Source: Diadema setosum (taxonomy: Eukaryota > Echinodermata > Echinoidea > Diadematoida > Diadematidae). From it: 64,000 nt of DNA. A program made the position numbers and the translations under genes. Every line of letters starts with the position of its first letter. The first letter of the stretch is position 1. Location: assembly GCF_964275005.1 (NCBI RefSeq), contig NC_092689.1:1123501-1187500 (forward strand). The letters run 5' to 3'. Of the stretch, positions 26,101 through 37,488 are shown one piece after another. A model generated the notes under the pieces. That model was not told the origin of the DNA. It searched no databases and worked only from the letters and a program-made list of their open reading frames with translations.

Positions 26101-26930
26101 AAAAAAAGGGGGGGGGGAGGAAAAAAAAGGAAAAAAAAAAACAATTGTAGTGGAAGCAATTACCACCAGCACCAGCATAGCACAAGAAAATACACAGAGG
26201 TAACTACATTGAATGTGCACAGCGCCATCTAGTGTCAGGAGCACAGTATGACACACCTCACTGCAGAGATGACACAGTTGCTATGCAGCAAGAGCTAGTG
26301 CCCCTTCATTGCCAGAAGGACGCATGTAGCACACAAATAATTGCATACCAAAGATTTCATTGTCCCAGCCAACCTTGGCAAGCTGAAAGGAATCAATGCC
26401 ATCGTTTCTGGCAGGTTACCTACACTGTCAGAACAATGACCGTAGATTAAGCTCTAGTACAGCAAAGTCAGTAATCTGTTAAAATATATCTTGACAACAA
26501 AGTGCATTGGTAAGCATACCTTTTATGATGAAATGATAGAGATGCAAGTACAATATGTACACTTTACATATTGCTAGTAAAGTGCTCATCCAATTGAGTT
26601 GTGTGTGTGGGGGGGGGGGGAGGGGGTGGCATCTCAGCAGGAACATCGCTAAAAGCTAAAACATGTCCTCAGAAGGGCCAAAAATTCACGTTCTCCATTT
26701 GGAATTTGCTTGCAATATATTGAAAGTCTTTACCAAGACACTTAACTGCCTGATGCAAATATTCCTCAGGCATTTGTCTCTAGTTGAGAGCAAAAATCTA
26801 GTTTCAGCAGTCAAATGATCATAGGATAACATTTTACCTTTAAAAAGCATGTACACTGTATTAAAACAAACTTTTAAATGTAACAAACTTTTCTACATAC
26901 AGTGTACATTGTATCATTTTCACCATTTCT
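23156..26930. other. Upstream flank of the transporter, no further gene seen
   Basis: Includes the putative 5' UTR/promoter just above 23155, A-rich runs (24467-24490, 24655-24674), A/G homopolymer clusters at 26075-26140 and a poly-G tract at 26610-26620. A 215-codon open frame at 24883-25530 has no family resemblance and overlaps a CCCTAA-type repeat. Confidence 0.4.
25361..25507. repeat. CCCTAA-bearing foldback repeat, copy 1
   Basis: Ends GGCAATTACCCC...TGGGCAATTACCCC and GGGGGTAATTGCCCTCTGGGGGTAGTTGCC are inverted copies. The core is a degenerate array of (A)ACCCTAA-like heptamers. A second copy is at 51974-52158, so this is an interspersed element rather than a relic telomere. Confidence 0.75.
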
Positions 26931-26936
26931 TTTTTG

Positions 26937-27034
26937 TATATCGTCGGTTGAGAACGATAAGGGCGTTAAGTTGTCAGTAAACCCATAGTGTTCAAGACAA
27001 CTTAACGCCCTTCTCATTCTCAACAGACGATATA
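26937..27034. repeat. 39-bp inverted repeat (hairpin), 20-nt loop
   Basis: 26937-26975 pairs with 26996-27034 at 36 of 39 positions; the stem begins TATATCGTC and ends GTTAAGTTGTC. Size and shape resemble either a tiny MITE ending in TA or a microRNA-like precursor. No paralogue is seen in the window. Confidence 0.85.
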
Positions 27035-28249
27035 ATCAGAACTACAAACAGCTTTGAAAGGATACATCCTGGCTGAAACACTTCCAGAGTCCTGAACTGA
27101 TGCCCAAAAATGATCACCAAATTCACAGAAGTACATGTATATTTGCAATTCTAATTTCTTTATAAGAACCATCATTTTCTATCAAACCTAGGATTACCTG
27201 TATTCTGCCAATTGCATCACATACAAAATTCGTACACATTTAATGTTGCATGGTTTGATGTAGTTGGTGGGTCTATTTAAGAAGGGTGGCATTATGCTAA
27301 GCACCATCAGCTAAGTACTGTACTTACTGTATACACTGTAAATTTATATTGTGTGTGCTTGTGTTCGAGTGTGACAGAAAGAGAGGGAAATGTGGAAAAT
27401 CTGCATTTGTCACCTGTATTTTCATTCATGTGTTGTTCACTTGAATGGTACAATAAAAATATGATCAAGTAAGCAGTGCTGCATTATAGTTGTCAGCACT
27501 GGCAAGGCAATTTACATGTATGTACATGTACAACTTGTATGTACTGTAAACTAAGAAAGGAAAAATTTTTCAGAACATTTTTATTTTTATTTTATTTATT
27601 TTTTTCTGGACGATTAACTGTACATGGGCCAATACCATCCACTGCAGCAGCACCACTGCTTCAAGGGAGAAAGTTTTCACCTGACCCCTTCGGATTAACA
27701 GGGATACATTTGAAAACCACAAATCACACTATTAGAGAACGTGACATGTACAGGTACATTTTGGGGCATCAAAGCTTGAATGTTAACGGTCAACTCCTGT
27801 CCACATTCTTCAGCTGTGTGAGTACTCATACATGTAGAGATGAGTCTGCACGTATCAACTATAATTATTTTCAAGGATTTTACATTATATCAGAGCTGGG
27901 CCAGCCTTCCCAATCTTTGGTATCCCCATATTATCACAATATCTGAAATTTGAGGCCTTGTATTTCAGTCTATGATACGATTGAAGATATGAATCTAATC
28001 CCCATTCATGGCTGTACTAATTCCCCCTTCTATATACCGGTACACATCAGCATCTGGCATACATGTCGGCCTACATTCAACCATGTGAGGGAAGACTTTG
28101 GGAATGTCCACTGTGACATGTAAATAGCAATCACATGAAAATCATATGAGGTGATGTTATTTTTATATTCTATTTAAGTTGTATATGTTGTACAAACATG
28201 TCGAAACAGTACAGACTGAATAGGTCATTCTCGCTTTACAAAGGAAATA

Positions 28250-28515
28250 TATACTGTATATGCCGCATATTTCGCGAGGTTTTCATTTTCACGAATTTCG
28301 CGAGTCAGGTGCTATTCGCGAAATTAAAGACATGAGAATTAAAGACACGCTCTGATCCTGACGCGAATGTGACGTGCAGGTGTACTCTTCTCTGTTCAGT
28401 ACAGGACCCCACGATCGCGAATTAAACTACTCCTAAAATCGTCGGGGATTCCCAATTCCCGAAAATTTAGACTCGTGAAATATACATGGCCTACAACTGT
28501 ACACTGTATACAGTA
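28250..28515. mobile_element. TACTGTATA-ended foldback element, copy 1
   Basis: Starts TACTGTATATGCCGCATATTTCGCG and ends TGTATACAGTA. Interior words ATTTCGCGA and TTCGCGAAATT occur in both orientations. Same family as 47904-48685. Confidence 0.7.
28311..28361 (+). repeat. ~51-bp exact direct repeat, first copy
   Basis: CTATTCGCGAAATTAAAGAC through GCTCTGATCCTGAC recurs exactly at about 28697-28747, a fragment of the TACTGTATA element copied 386 bp downstream. Confidence 0.85.
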
Positions 28516-28696
28516 ATTGACACAAGTGTACAATTGTAGCATCATGATGATTATTCCTCATTGGAACATGTTATGATGAAGAACGGGAATTCTTTGCAGT
28601 AATATGCACCAGGCAGGTCAAAGAAAAATTGGGGCATTTGCCTGACCTCTGAAGCTGTACTATTCAGAAAACTGTACTATTCAGTTCAAGACAAAT

Positions 28697-28747
28697 CCTA
28701 TTCGCGAAATTAAAGACATGAGAATTAAAGACACGCTCTGATCCTGA
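28697..28747 (+). repeat. ~51-bp exact direct repeat, second copy
   Basis: Identical to 28311-28361. The sequence on both sides differs, so this is a detached fragment. Confidence 0.85.
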
Positions 28748-30625
28748 CCTGACGACGGCTGTGTGTATCATGGATTCTGTAAACCACTGAGCCAGTGAAA
28801 TGAAATGAGCCAAACACATCATACAGTACCAATTCACTCCACTAGGAATCCAGAACTATTGTTATGACTAATTAAGGCAATTCCAGGCCCTTCAACATGA
28901 TTGTTTAAAAATCCCATGAAGCCAGTATGTCTCCTGAGATGCCAGGATATCTCCTGCTTGCTTACTGACCTGGGTGATAGGCAGTATCATCATTGGCTTA
29001 TTAAAGATGTCACTAGAATGGCAATGCGAGCTCCTCTGTAACCTCAATCAAAACTACGCTTTATCATTCACTCAAGCAAATCAGTTTTGATTCCATGGCT
29101 ACTGATTATAGACACAGTAGGCATGAGGATAGCCTTGCAGAGATCACAAATTTTGACATCAAAGGAGTACGGACTTGAAAAATGATAACAAGTCTACATG
29201 TACAACTCTATTCAAAAGATAGCACAGCAAAAGAGAAAATTGTGGCCAATATCTGTGTGGCACAAAGTAGCCTTCTGTTTATTCATTCACTAAAAATGGA
29301 GATATTGTCAGTTCATTTTTGCCCTGTCCATCAGCTTAAACACCACTGCTGGACATTCCTAGCTTAACTGGTTGAGGTCAAGTCCCGAGAATATTCGGGC
29401 AAGTGTCTATGGGAAATGTGTATTGTAGCAAAATCAGCCCATCCTCAAACAGGTTAACACCGAGGAACAACACAAGGAGAAGGGCCTCAATAAAATATGA
29501 TCTCTCAGTCTCTCACCAGGGTCAAACATCTCATTGCCCGTACAAAAGCTATGATGAGGTCCCTCTGCTCGTAAACTGTGAAGAACGATGCAAGGCACCT
29601 TGAAATACAGCTGTACATGTAGTCAGTCTATCGACATTTGCTCCCTAAATAATGACAGGTTCACAGTACAATTCACTTTCATCTTTAAAATTTCCTTTCT
29701 GTGAATTTCCAACACTAACATGAAGAAGCCCCAGTGCAATGCAACACCAACACTCAATCAAACTAAGTTTATACTCCAAGGTGTTTAGGCATTTGAATCC
29801 ATGTGCTCTGTTTATTCACATGATAGTCACGACTTACATTTGTACAAATTATTGTCTACAGTGTACATGTACAGTGTTATATCAGTTGTTGTTTTTTTTT
29901 TACTTTCTTTTTTAGGGCAAGTAAAATCCATGTTTGGACAAGTACATAGGAATTAAGTACAATGTACAATGCAACAATATGAAAATCTGCTGGCCCAACC
30001 AGGCAAGTGGTACAAAAAAAAAGACGAAGTTATGTAGCACACTGCCTTATGGGCTAAATTTCTGGTGATTTTCAGTCTGAATATCTTGCCTCAAAAGAGA
30101 AGAAATTATGAGATCACTGTCTGAGTGAAACAGCATGCACTTCCATGATGGCGAAATGAAAATCCAAAATTTGCCCAGTAAGGACAAGAGCCAAAGCAGG
30201 GCATTCTCAGGGAGATGAATACAATGTACAACCATGTACATGTAGGTGCAGTCTGCTGGTAGCGCTTGACCACAAGCTCACATCTCTGAAAGCAAATAAC
30301 CTCATTTGAATTCATGTTTCAGCCAATTACTGTAAAAGTTGAAATTTTTGCACATTTTGCGCAACCAGAAACTAGCACAAAAATAAAAGTATGTGAATAT
30401 TTGTGCTTGCCATAGGCCTATGTTTCAGTAGTTGATGTCTTGATTGCGCTGAATTAAAAACATGCGAAACACTTCTTACCCAGCTGAGCGCCCAAAATTT
30501 TCACTTTTACAGTAATTGTTTTACACTGATATATCCTTTATGGCATTGAAATTTGTTTGTAAGAAATTTTCACTTTCATTTTTCACACATTCATGTTCAT
30601 GTAGCTCATGATATATCAAAGTAAA

Positions 30626-31195
30626 TTAAAGGACAAGTTCACCTTCATTAACAGAAGGATTAAGAGAATGCAGCGATATTAGTAGAACACATCAGTGAAA
30701 GTTTGAGGAAAATTGGACAATCAATGCAAAAGTTATGAATTTCTAAAACTTTTGTGTTGGCTCCGCTGGATGAGGAGACTACTAAGGCTCGTGATGTCAT
30801 ATGAGTACAACAGTGTAAAGAAAATGTAAAGAAAATTCAACATATTTTCACTTTTTTCGCATAATAAAAGAGCACTTGACTTGCCCCTTTCTAAAGGCAA
30901 TGGGAATAATATTACCCATAACGTATGTCGGTAACAAGTCAAGGGAATGTGTACTTTTTTCAAGAGATGAAATCTTGTGAAATTCTCTAAGTTATATTTT
31001 CCTTATATTGTTGTATGCATGTGACATCATAAACTGCAGTAGTCTTCTCATCCAGCGGTGACTGCACAAAAACTTCAAAAATTCCTAACTTTTGAACGAA
31101 TTGTCTGATTTTCCTCAAACTTCAATTGATGTGTTCTACTAATATTGCTACATTCTCTCAATCCTTATGTTAATGAAGGTGAACTTGTCCTTTAA
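30626..31195. mobile_element. TTAAAGGAC foldback MITE, 570 bp
   Basis: Left end TTAAAGGACAAGTTCACCTTCATTA and right end TAATGAAGGTGAACTTGTCCTTTAA are perfect inverted copies. The arms continue pairing for well over 100 bp (TTGAGGAAAATTGGACAAT against ATTGTCTGATTTTCCTCAA). TTAA at both ends could be the target site. Confidence 0.85.
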
Positions 31196-31277
31196 TACCA
31201 TTTATCTCACTTATTACGGTGCACACAGATATGTGACTCCCATTTCATTTAACATCAAAGTAGAAAAGACATGACAG

Positions 31278-31463
31278 GGTTCGAAATTGGCGATGGTCCG
31301 CTGGCCATTGGCCACCCAAAATCACGTCGGACTAGCTAAAAATCATAAAATTCTGAAGTTACTAGTCCGTCTGGCTAGCCAAAATATTGCTTCAGTGTTA
31401 AAATTGATTCTAAGTAATCCGCCTGGCTAGTAAAAAAAAAAGTTAAGTGCGACCCTTGCATGA
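31278..31463 (+). repeat. 180-bp interspersed repeat, copy 1
   Basis: GGGTTCGAAATTGGCGATGG through GTGCGACCCTTGCAT is almost identical to 45512-45697. The ends GGGTTCG and CGACCC are inverted. Several CTGGCTAG/CTAGCC words add internal symmetry. No coding capacity. Confidence 0.9.
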
Positions 31464-32319
31464 CATCATATAAGCAGTGATATGGATTTTAAAACCTTCA
31501 AAATCATCCTAAAAATTAGCTACAAAATGCTGTATAGCAGCAGTTACGCATGCGAACAGTATTATTGCAAAAGAAACTATCATTTTCAGCAAGAGTCAAG
31601 AGGATGCAACAGAGGGGCAATAGACTTCTAGTTCTACCCTGTGTGTAAGTTCTGTACAGTATAGATTCTAGCTCTAATAGACACTAGTCAGTATATTCTA
31701 AAGGAACTGTAGGCCTTTATATACTTTTAATATGCCCAACATCATGGTAGTTAAGTAGGCCCTGAATAGTAATTATGAAAAAAAAATATACAGGAAAATG
31801 AGCCAAAGAGGAAATCTTAATTCTAGAATTATGGCCAATTTTCATGTGTGTGTGTGTGTGTGTGTGCGTGCGTGTTGTGTGAATCATAAAGCAAGACATT
31901 TTCTTGTGTGTAGTAAATCTAAAAGAGGTCTTGATTAGTTCTTGAGTTCTTGATGCAGTAATTTTAATCCCTTCTTACTTAAAATACTAGTTAGCAGATC
32001 TACGGAGTTATGTAAATTTATTACTTGTTAGACACTGTAACACTTCTAACGGTGTTAGACTACTGACGTATAGGCTAGAGTCTAGAGATCTACTGTAGTA
32101 CTGGGATGAAAAGATATACCTAGAACACCAAGATTGCTTTTTATTCTACTAATCATGACAATGTTATTACTAGAACACAGTTTCTAGTGATTTCGATTTA
32201 AATTATGTTCATTTGGATTCTAATACTAAAGGCTCTTGGTTTTTGAATTTATTCACAATTGATTATGGACATCACAAGACTGTTATCTTATTGAGAGTAG
32301 ATAATCCACTGTGCATTTG

Positions 32320-32545
32320 GCGCGTAGCTCTGTGCTGTGGCTGCCTACCCTCCGGCCCTCCCCCCGTTGGTTTGTATGACGCAGGAGGCAACCCGAAATT
32401 TCCCGCGACAACCCAAACACCGACGCGGCGGACAGCTACTTTGTTGACAATAAGAGCCGTTCAAAGTTGGCGCGCATCTCGGGCGGGTTGCCGTATTTGA
32501 CGAACGCGCGACATACAATGGTCTTTGTGCTACTACTTTCATCTA
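32320..32545. promoter_or_regulatory. Second CpG-rich stretch, possible promoter or 5' UTR exon
   Basis: GC- and CpG-rich sequence (GGCGCGTAGCTC, ACCGACGCGGCGG, GGCGCGCATCTCGGGCGGGTTGCC) stands out sharply from flanking AT-rich DNA. Neither strand gives a convincing protein. It could be a promoter or non-coding 5' exon of the candidate at 33 kb or of the SLC28-like gene. Confidence 0.3.
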
Positions 32546-32988
32546 AAAAAAATAAAGCAAATATTTCCGTCAAAAATATTTACTAAATATTCTAATATAT
32601 GAATTTATGAAAAACTGTTCTTCGGTATCGTTAAAGATTTACCCGATGCTCTCCTAAGAAGGCACAAGCCGAGTTGGTATGTTAAATCGGCAACACATTC
32701 TTCTTACCCTCACAGACGTTCACGCCCGTACAAATTTGGAAACCGCATGGCATTAAAAAGAAACACAATACTGAAGCTCTTGTTCTACTAAATATGGCAT
32801 TCTCCTGTTGTGGAAAATTACACAACACATGTAGTATGAAGTTATCTACGACTGCCGATTCAAAGTTTGACCTATAACAAGAAAAAACGATATATTTAAC
32901 GTAAATATTATCACTCTGCTTAGCACATGTTCGTTCGCGAATGAATTTTACGCAACCGTAGAAATACTAGAATGAATGAACAACTCAC

Positions 32989-33150
32989 CAGAGTCCTTAT
33001 GACCGGCTTTCTCTCTCGTTCTCTCCCTAAAATATACCCCGAAGAATCTAAATCTGAACCAGTAAAGTCTAAGCACACCGAAAATTTTCCAGAATCAGGA
33101 CTGTCTGCGACGTGGTTATCCATATTGCACTCAAATTTATCCTCGATCAT
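32989..33150 (-). CDS. Candidate first coding exon of an unidentified gene
   Basis: An ATG at 33150 opens 54 codons that end ATAAGGACTCTG before a perfect GTGAGT donor (phase 0). The product starts MIEDKFECNMDNHVADSPD, is acidic and serine-rich, then turns basic (GRERERKPVIRTL). It is not a membrane or signal sequence and I do not recognise the family. A CpG-rich stretch (about 33165-33310) lies immediately upstream, as expected of a promoter or 5' UTR, and a second one lies at 32320-32545. The next exon would be at lower coordinates, but none was recognised between 23.2 and 32.9 kb, so the call is tentative. Confidence 0.4.
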
Positions 33151-34315
33151 CGGGCCTGATGTGAATGACGCGGTTGTAAAGAAAATAATGGCGCGACAAT
33201 TTGCAATACGTTTACAACACAACGTACGTCTACGGCTGGCGCTCTCAATGTACTACGTAGCCCGCCGGACCGGCTCGAGCGTATTTCTGAATGAACGTGC
33301 GTGAAACTGGGAAGTGGCCAGAGTACACGTCATGAATATTCAAACTTACGGGATATACCATTTTAAGGTTTGGTATCTTGAGCAGATGAATATGCTTCGC
33401 AAGATAAAAACCAATATATCTGGTCTTTTCTGGCATATAAACTCATTAAAATATTTGACATAGAGATATTTATTAGTTGATACCAAAGAGAAAAGGTCGA
33501 AACCTCATTATTATCATACGGCACTTGATGTTGATGGATGCAATTAGAGCTACCCATCCCTATAGTACTAATGTAGGTAACTGTGATGTGGATTTAAGCA
33601 TGCGCAAAAGAAAAGATCAGTCACAGACCTTGATAAGACTAAAACACGGTTCCCTCGTTTTATCCACTGACCTTATGCTCAGTGGTTTAATCGGACGGCA
33701 AAGTTTACTACAGTACTGTAGTAACATCGATAGAAACTAAAATGGGTCTTGTAAATCAAGACAACTAAACAGATAGTACAGTGTTCAAACTCTACCATTC
33801 AGGTTAGTCAACGTGCGTCGCGCTCCGTGGGATCCTAATTTTAGGCGGGACTTCACGATGTAAACAAAGCTAGAATACATGTACCAAGTATTAGGTGCCT
33901 AGTACTAGTACAAGTTGTACCAGCGACGATTATTTACGTGTCCGTTTGTTTACTTTTTTTTTTTTTGATAAAGGGAGCTCTATAGCAGGCATACCCCGAC
34001 TACTACATTAAACTATGATATGATATTGCAGGAAAACTTCTTTATTGTGTCGAGCTGATGTCTACTAGGTCCTAATGGTGATTTCTTATCATCCCTCTCA
34101 ACCCACTTATTTCAAATGCAATCCAACATCCCCTAACTAGTGGTATTGAAAATCAAAGCCCATTAAATTTTCCTATAATATGTGTCCATAATTGCCCTAA
34201 CCGCCACCACACATACTAAAAAAAAAAAAAAAAAAAAAAAAAAATGCTCTTTGACAATCTTCTGCTTTCTGCTTGTCGTCTACTATTTTTGGAGTACATC
34301 AAAATGTGTTTTTTA
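33151..34315. other. No gene seen
   Basis: Beyond the CpG-rich segment this stretch is AT-rich; a 24-base poly(A) run lies near 34219-34243. No exon recognised. Confidence 0.35.
33160..33310 (-). promoter_or_regulatory. CpG-rich, promoter-like stretch upstream of the candidate exon
   Basis: The sequence is rich in CG dinucleotides (TACGTCTACGGC, GCCCGCCGGACCGGCTCGAGCG) in otherwise AT-rich DNA, and lies just 5' of the candidate minus-strand ATG at 33150. Position and composition suggest a 5' UTR or promoter. No TATA box is evident. Confidence 0.3.
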
Positions 34316-34331
34316 TGAACTGCAGACTCTT
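34316..34331. repeat. LINE target-site duplication, left copy
   Basis: TGAACTGCAGACTCTT, identical to 34952-34967. It abuts the poly(A) side (poly-T on the plus strand) of the LINE remnant. Confidence 0.85.
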
Positions 34332-34951
34332 TTTTTATCTTTCAATTTTTTTTTTATTAAAGAACATCAAACAAAATTACAGAGATCAAAAACATGATTA
34401 TACAAATAGAAATAAACAAAAAAAGTAAAAAAAAATAAGAAAAAGCAGCATACAAAAACCAATCATGTCCATTATGAATTACTAAACAGTATACATTCTA
34501 TCAAATAAAACAGTGTTATAACGAGGTTTTTAGGAACATATTTTTACCATTAACCCTTTGCTTCATCAGGTCCGTAGTCTATCAAGATACAAAAACAAAC
34601 AATAAAAGGGGACCAACAAAATAAGTGACACATCCGGGACTCCGGGTTCAACTACATAAATAAGTTAAAAATCCAGTCTCCATTTCCGAAAATGTAAAGC
34701 AAGCGTACCCTTTTTCTTTGCCAAAAAATACTCTAAATCCTTGTTAGTCTTAAGACAAGCTTTCAATCCCATGAACTCTGGGGTAGTACCCTGAAATTTA
34801 CAAATATAAATATAATATTTTACGAGAAGAAAAATATAAGTTAAAAATTTATCCTCATGTATACCAAACATTTTTTTCAAAATCTGAGACGATTCTATTT
34901 GTACCTTCTTTCTGATTAATAATACTGATAACCTCATTCCAAATTGGCTTT
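34332..34951 (-). mobile_element. 5'-truncated LINE (non-LTR retrotransposon) 3' end
   Basis: About 90 codons in the minus frame (FGMRLSVLL ... HFRKWRLDF, stop near 34665) match the pattern of the extreme C-terminus of LINE reverse transcriptases: an FGI motif, a LLVKYYIYICK hydrophobic stretch, then LEYFLAKKKG and a final KW. A ~330-nt 3' UTR follows, ending TTTAATAAAAAAAAA. The insertion is bounded by identical 16-bp repeats at 34316-34331 and 34952-34967 with the A-tail against one of them, the hallmark of target-primed reverse transcription. It lacks the endonuclease and catalytic RT domains and cannot move itself. Confidence 0.8.
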
Positions 34952-34967
34952 TGAACTGCAGACTCTT
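34952..34967. repeat. LINE target-site duplication, right copy
   Basis: Identical to the 16-bp repeat at 34316-34331. It marks the truncated 5' end of the LINE insertion. Confidence 0.85.
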
Positions 34968-35327
34968 AATAATTGGGTAAAGAATTTGTGCTCGTCTTCT
35001 TTGTTTACAGCCCTCGAGTTGTCTCTCTTTCCGCGCTCTCCCTCTCACCCTCTGCTCCACGTTTGGCTCGCTCTCTCCCTCTCCCAATGCATGTATGAAT
35101 GTGTATATAATATTGGGATATACAAATGATTCCATGTGTGTAGGCCTATGCATTCTTCCGGTTCTCCTGTACGTATCTGCCAATTTTGCAAGCCTATAGG
35201 AACCTATGTCTTTATCTTTTCCAATTTCTTTATCCTATCTTCATGCTTTCAGCTACGAGTGCTCCTTCAGCATTTTCTAATTGCACAACATAAATTGTAA
35301 TCGTAATTAAAATCATTATCATTAATG

Positions 35328-35369
35328 ATATTATTATTATTATTGTTATTATTATTATTATTATTATTA

Positions 35370-35402
<33 letters not shown>
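35328..35402. repeat. (TTA)n microsatellite
   Basis: About 25 TTA/ATT units with two G interruptions. Confidence 0.95.
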
Positions 35403-35403
<1 letters not shown>

Positions 35404-36476
35404 CGAACGTGGAAAGAATCTTTGAATTGTTCTCTTTTTATACATATTTTTGTTATTAAAGCGAGCTCTCCTAACACACGTAAGCGATCTATGTGCCAAA
35501 AAGAAGTGAATAATGTAGGCCTATATCAAAATGTATGTCAACTACACAGACAAACGCTCGGTAATGTTCTAATGGCTGGCACTGCCATTTTTACACTATA
35601 TCGATAATGTAGGGCCTATAGTGATCAGGGTACACTTTTACCACTTGCTTAATCAGTAATACATTTATACCTGTAACTGTAACACAACGAGCATGGCGTC
35701 GGCGTCGTTATACAAGGGTTCGAAGTTCCCGCCATCAGTGTCATTCGCTAGTTACTAGTAAATTTGTAGTAGATTCATTGCGTCATGCACATCCTTGAGC
35801 ACTGGGAGACTCTGCATGACTGGTGTGGATGTGGACAAAAGGACCGGACACAGTCATGCGACAGGGGACAATGCGCGCAACGACAGAGGCCATCGATCGA
35901 TTCTGCACGATGGCGGGATAACGTTTGCTGGGAATTACATTCCAACACGATGCTCACATGCATAAATACACACCAGACGACTACTTTGTTTATGTTTATG
36001 ACCACTCAAAGGCCGGTGGCCAGATACAAGTGTTCAAAATTGTCTTGCCGACTAGATCGGCTTTCACAAAGTGTAGGCATATCAATTTGATTAGCTGGTG
36101 TAGGCTTTTGTCGAGGTACTAGTATATATATATAGATTATAGAGGTAACAGTTTTACAGTTCCTCAATTATTGTTTTTATAGGATGATAGGGTGTGCATG
36201 TTGGCGTGTGTGTGTGTGTGTGTGGTGTGTGTGCGTGTGCATGTGCGTGTGTTTCTCGCAAATGGCCTCGATTTCTTAAATTTTCTTTTGAGAAACGATG
36301 TAATATGCCCAGTTGTTTTGAGCAAATCATATCCCTGTTTTGCGGGCTTTTTGCGAGAAGATAATAATAATTATGTCACATATCTTCTAGCAGAAAGCCC
36401 GCAAAATGTGTGTTAAAAAAACCCACGGATCTCCTTTCTTTGATTAAAAAAAAAAAGAGTTACTTTTATAATGTAA

Positions 36477-36590
36477 GTTTGACATTATTTTGCACAATGT
36501 TTGTGTATAGTGCATTTTTCTTTGTATATAGATTGACATTATTTTGTACAATGTTTGTGTATGCTGTTTGTCTTTGTATAATGTTTAGTT
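36477..36590 (+). repeat. Tandem duplication of ~56 bp
   Basis: TTGACATTATTTTGCACAAT...TTCTTTGTATA is followed directly by TTGACATTATTTTGTACAAT...GTCTTTGTATA. A-rich and CT/GA tracts follow. Confidence 0.8.
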
Positions 36591-37334
36591 TTTGTTTCTG
36601 TGAACGTGAATTTTGTGATATGAAATTGAACGAAATTCGAATAAATAATAAAAAAAATAGTGGAGTGTATGAGAAAGAGAAAGCTATTAGAGAGAGAGAG
36701 AGAAAAAAAAAAGTGTGCAGCATGGACCTAGAATTGTATAGCACTGGTGCATGTACTCTGAAAACTGAGTAAAGTATTGTGGCTGCTTTCGGTTTCTAAC
36801 ATGCAGATAATGTAAAGGACCAACCACTGGATAGCTGCATATTGATGATGTATCAGTATATCAGGATGCGAAGAATATAGTAGTAAGCCTACTTATTTCC
36901 TTGAACGAATCATTTTAGTTATGCTGAATTCGACGAAATGATATCTTCCTTTTCCTATATCCATTCGTGTCTCGAAGGCGCAAGGGGTTCGAATATTCTA
37001 AACGCGTAATCAAATACCAGCATCTTAAAGTCACTTACCTGACGGGTGCACCGTATTTTTTTATCTAGTATCTTAAGTGATAGACTGTAGGCCTATGTCA
37101 GTCATGTTAGTAAACGTTCAGTGATTAGACTCTGGTGATAATCGCGCACATTGTCATACTGCGTAATAGGCAGATGCAACTCAGCGATATTGACACCTGT
37201 GTGTACCAATCTTCATGTGTGGAATGATGTAAGCATGTAGCTATGGTAGCTCCATGATGTGAGTGACAAATAATGGAGCAATGCTATTCCCGAAGATAAG
37301 TATATTTTGCCCTTCAACAATACCAGTACCACTC

Positions 37335-37488
37335 AGGGGCGGATCCAGGAATTCCGTAAAGAGGAGGCGCCTTTACAAAAATGGGGGGGGGGGGGGGGGC
37401 GTACGCACCTCCCCCCAATTTTTCTTTTTTGTTTCTTTTGCTTTAACAAAAATAAAGTTCCAGTGCGCCTTTCTGGATCCGCCACTAC
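37335..37488. repeat. GGCGGATCCAG-ended foldback repeat
   Basis: Begins GGGGCGGATCCAGGAAT and ends TTTCTGGATCCGCC, with a G/C homopolymer in the middle (37383-37417). Non-coding interspersed repeat. A diverged relative may lie at 51450-51600. Confidence 0.65.

Noticed and set aside
27476..27946. 156-codon plus-strand frame
   Set aside because: Low-complexity start, no family motif and no splice sites; likely chance.
32972..33304. 110-codon plus-strand frame opposite the candidate exon at 33 kb
   Set aside because: The minus strand has the better case (ATG, donor consensus, adjacent CpG-rich flank); no motif is seen on the plus strand.
35694..35759. Short plus-strand frame MASASLYKGSKF ending near a GTAAAT donor
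   Set aside because: Twenty-one codons with an in-frame stop overlapping a non-consensus donor and no partner exon; not enough evidence for a gene.
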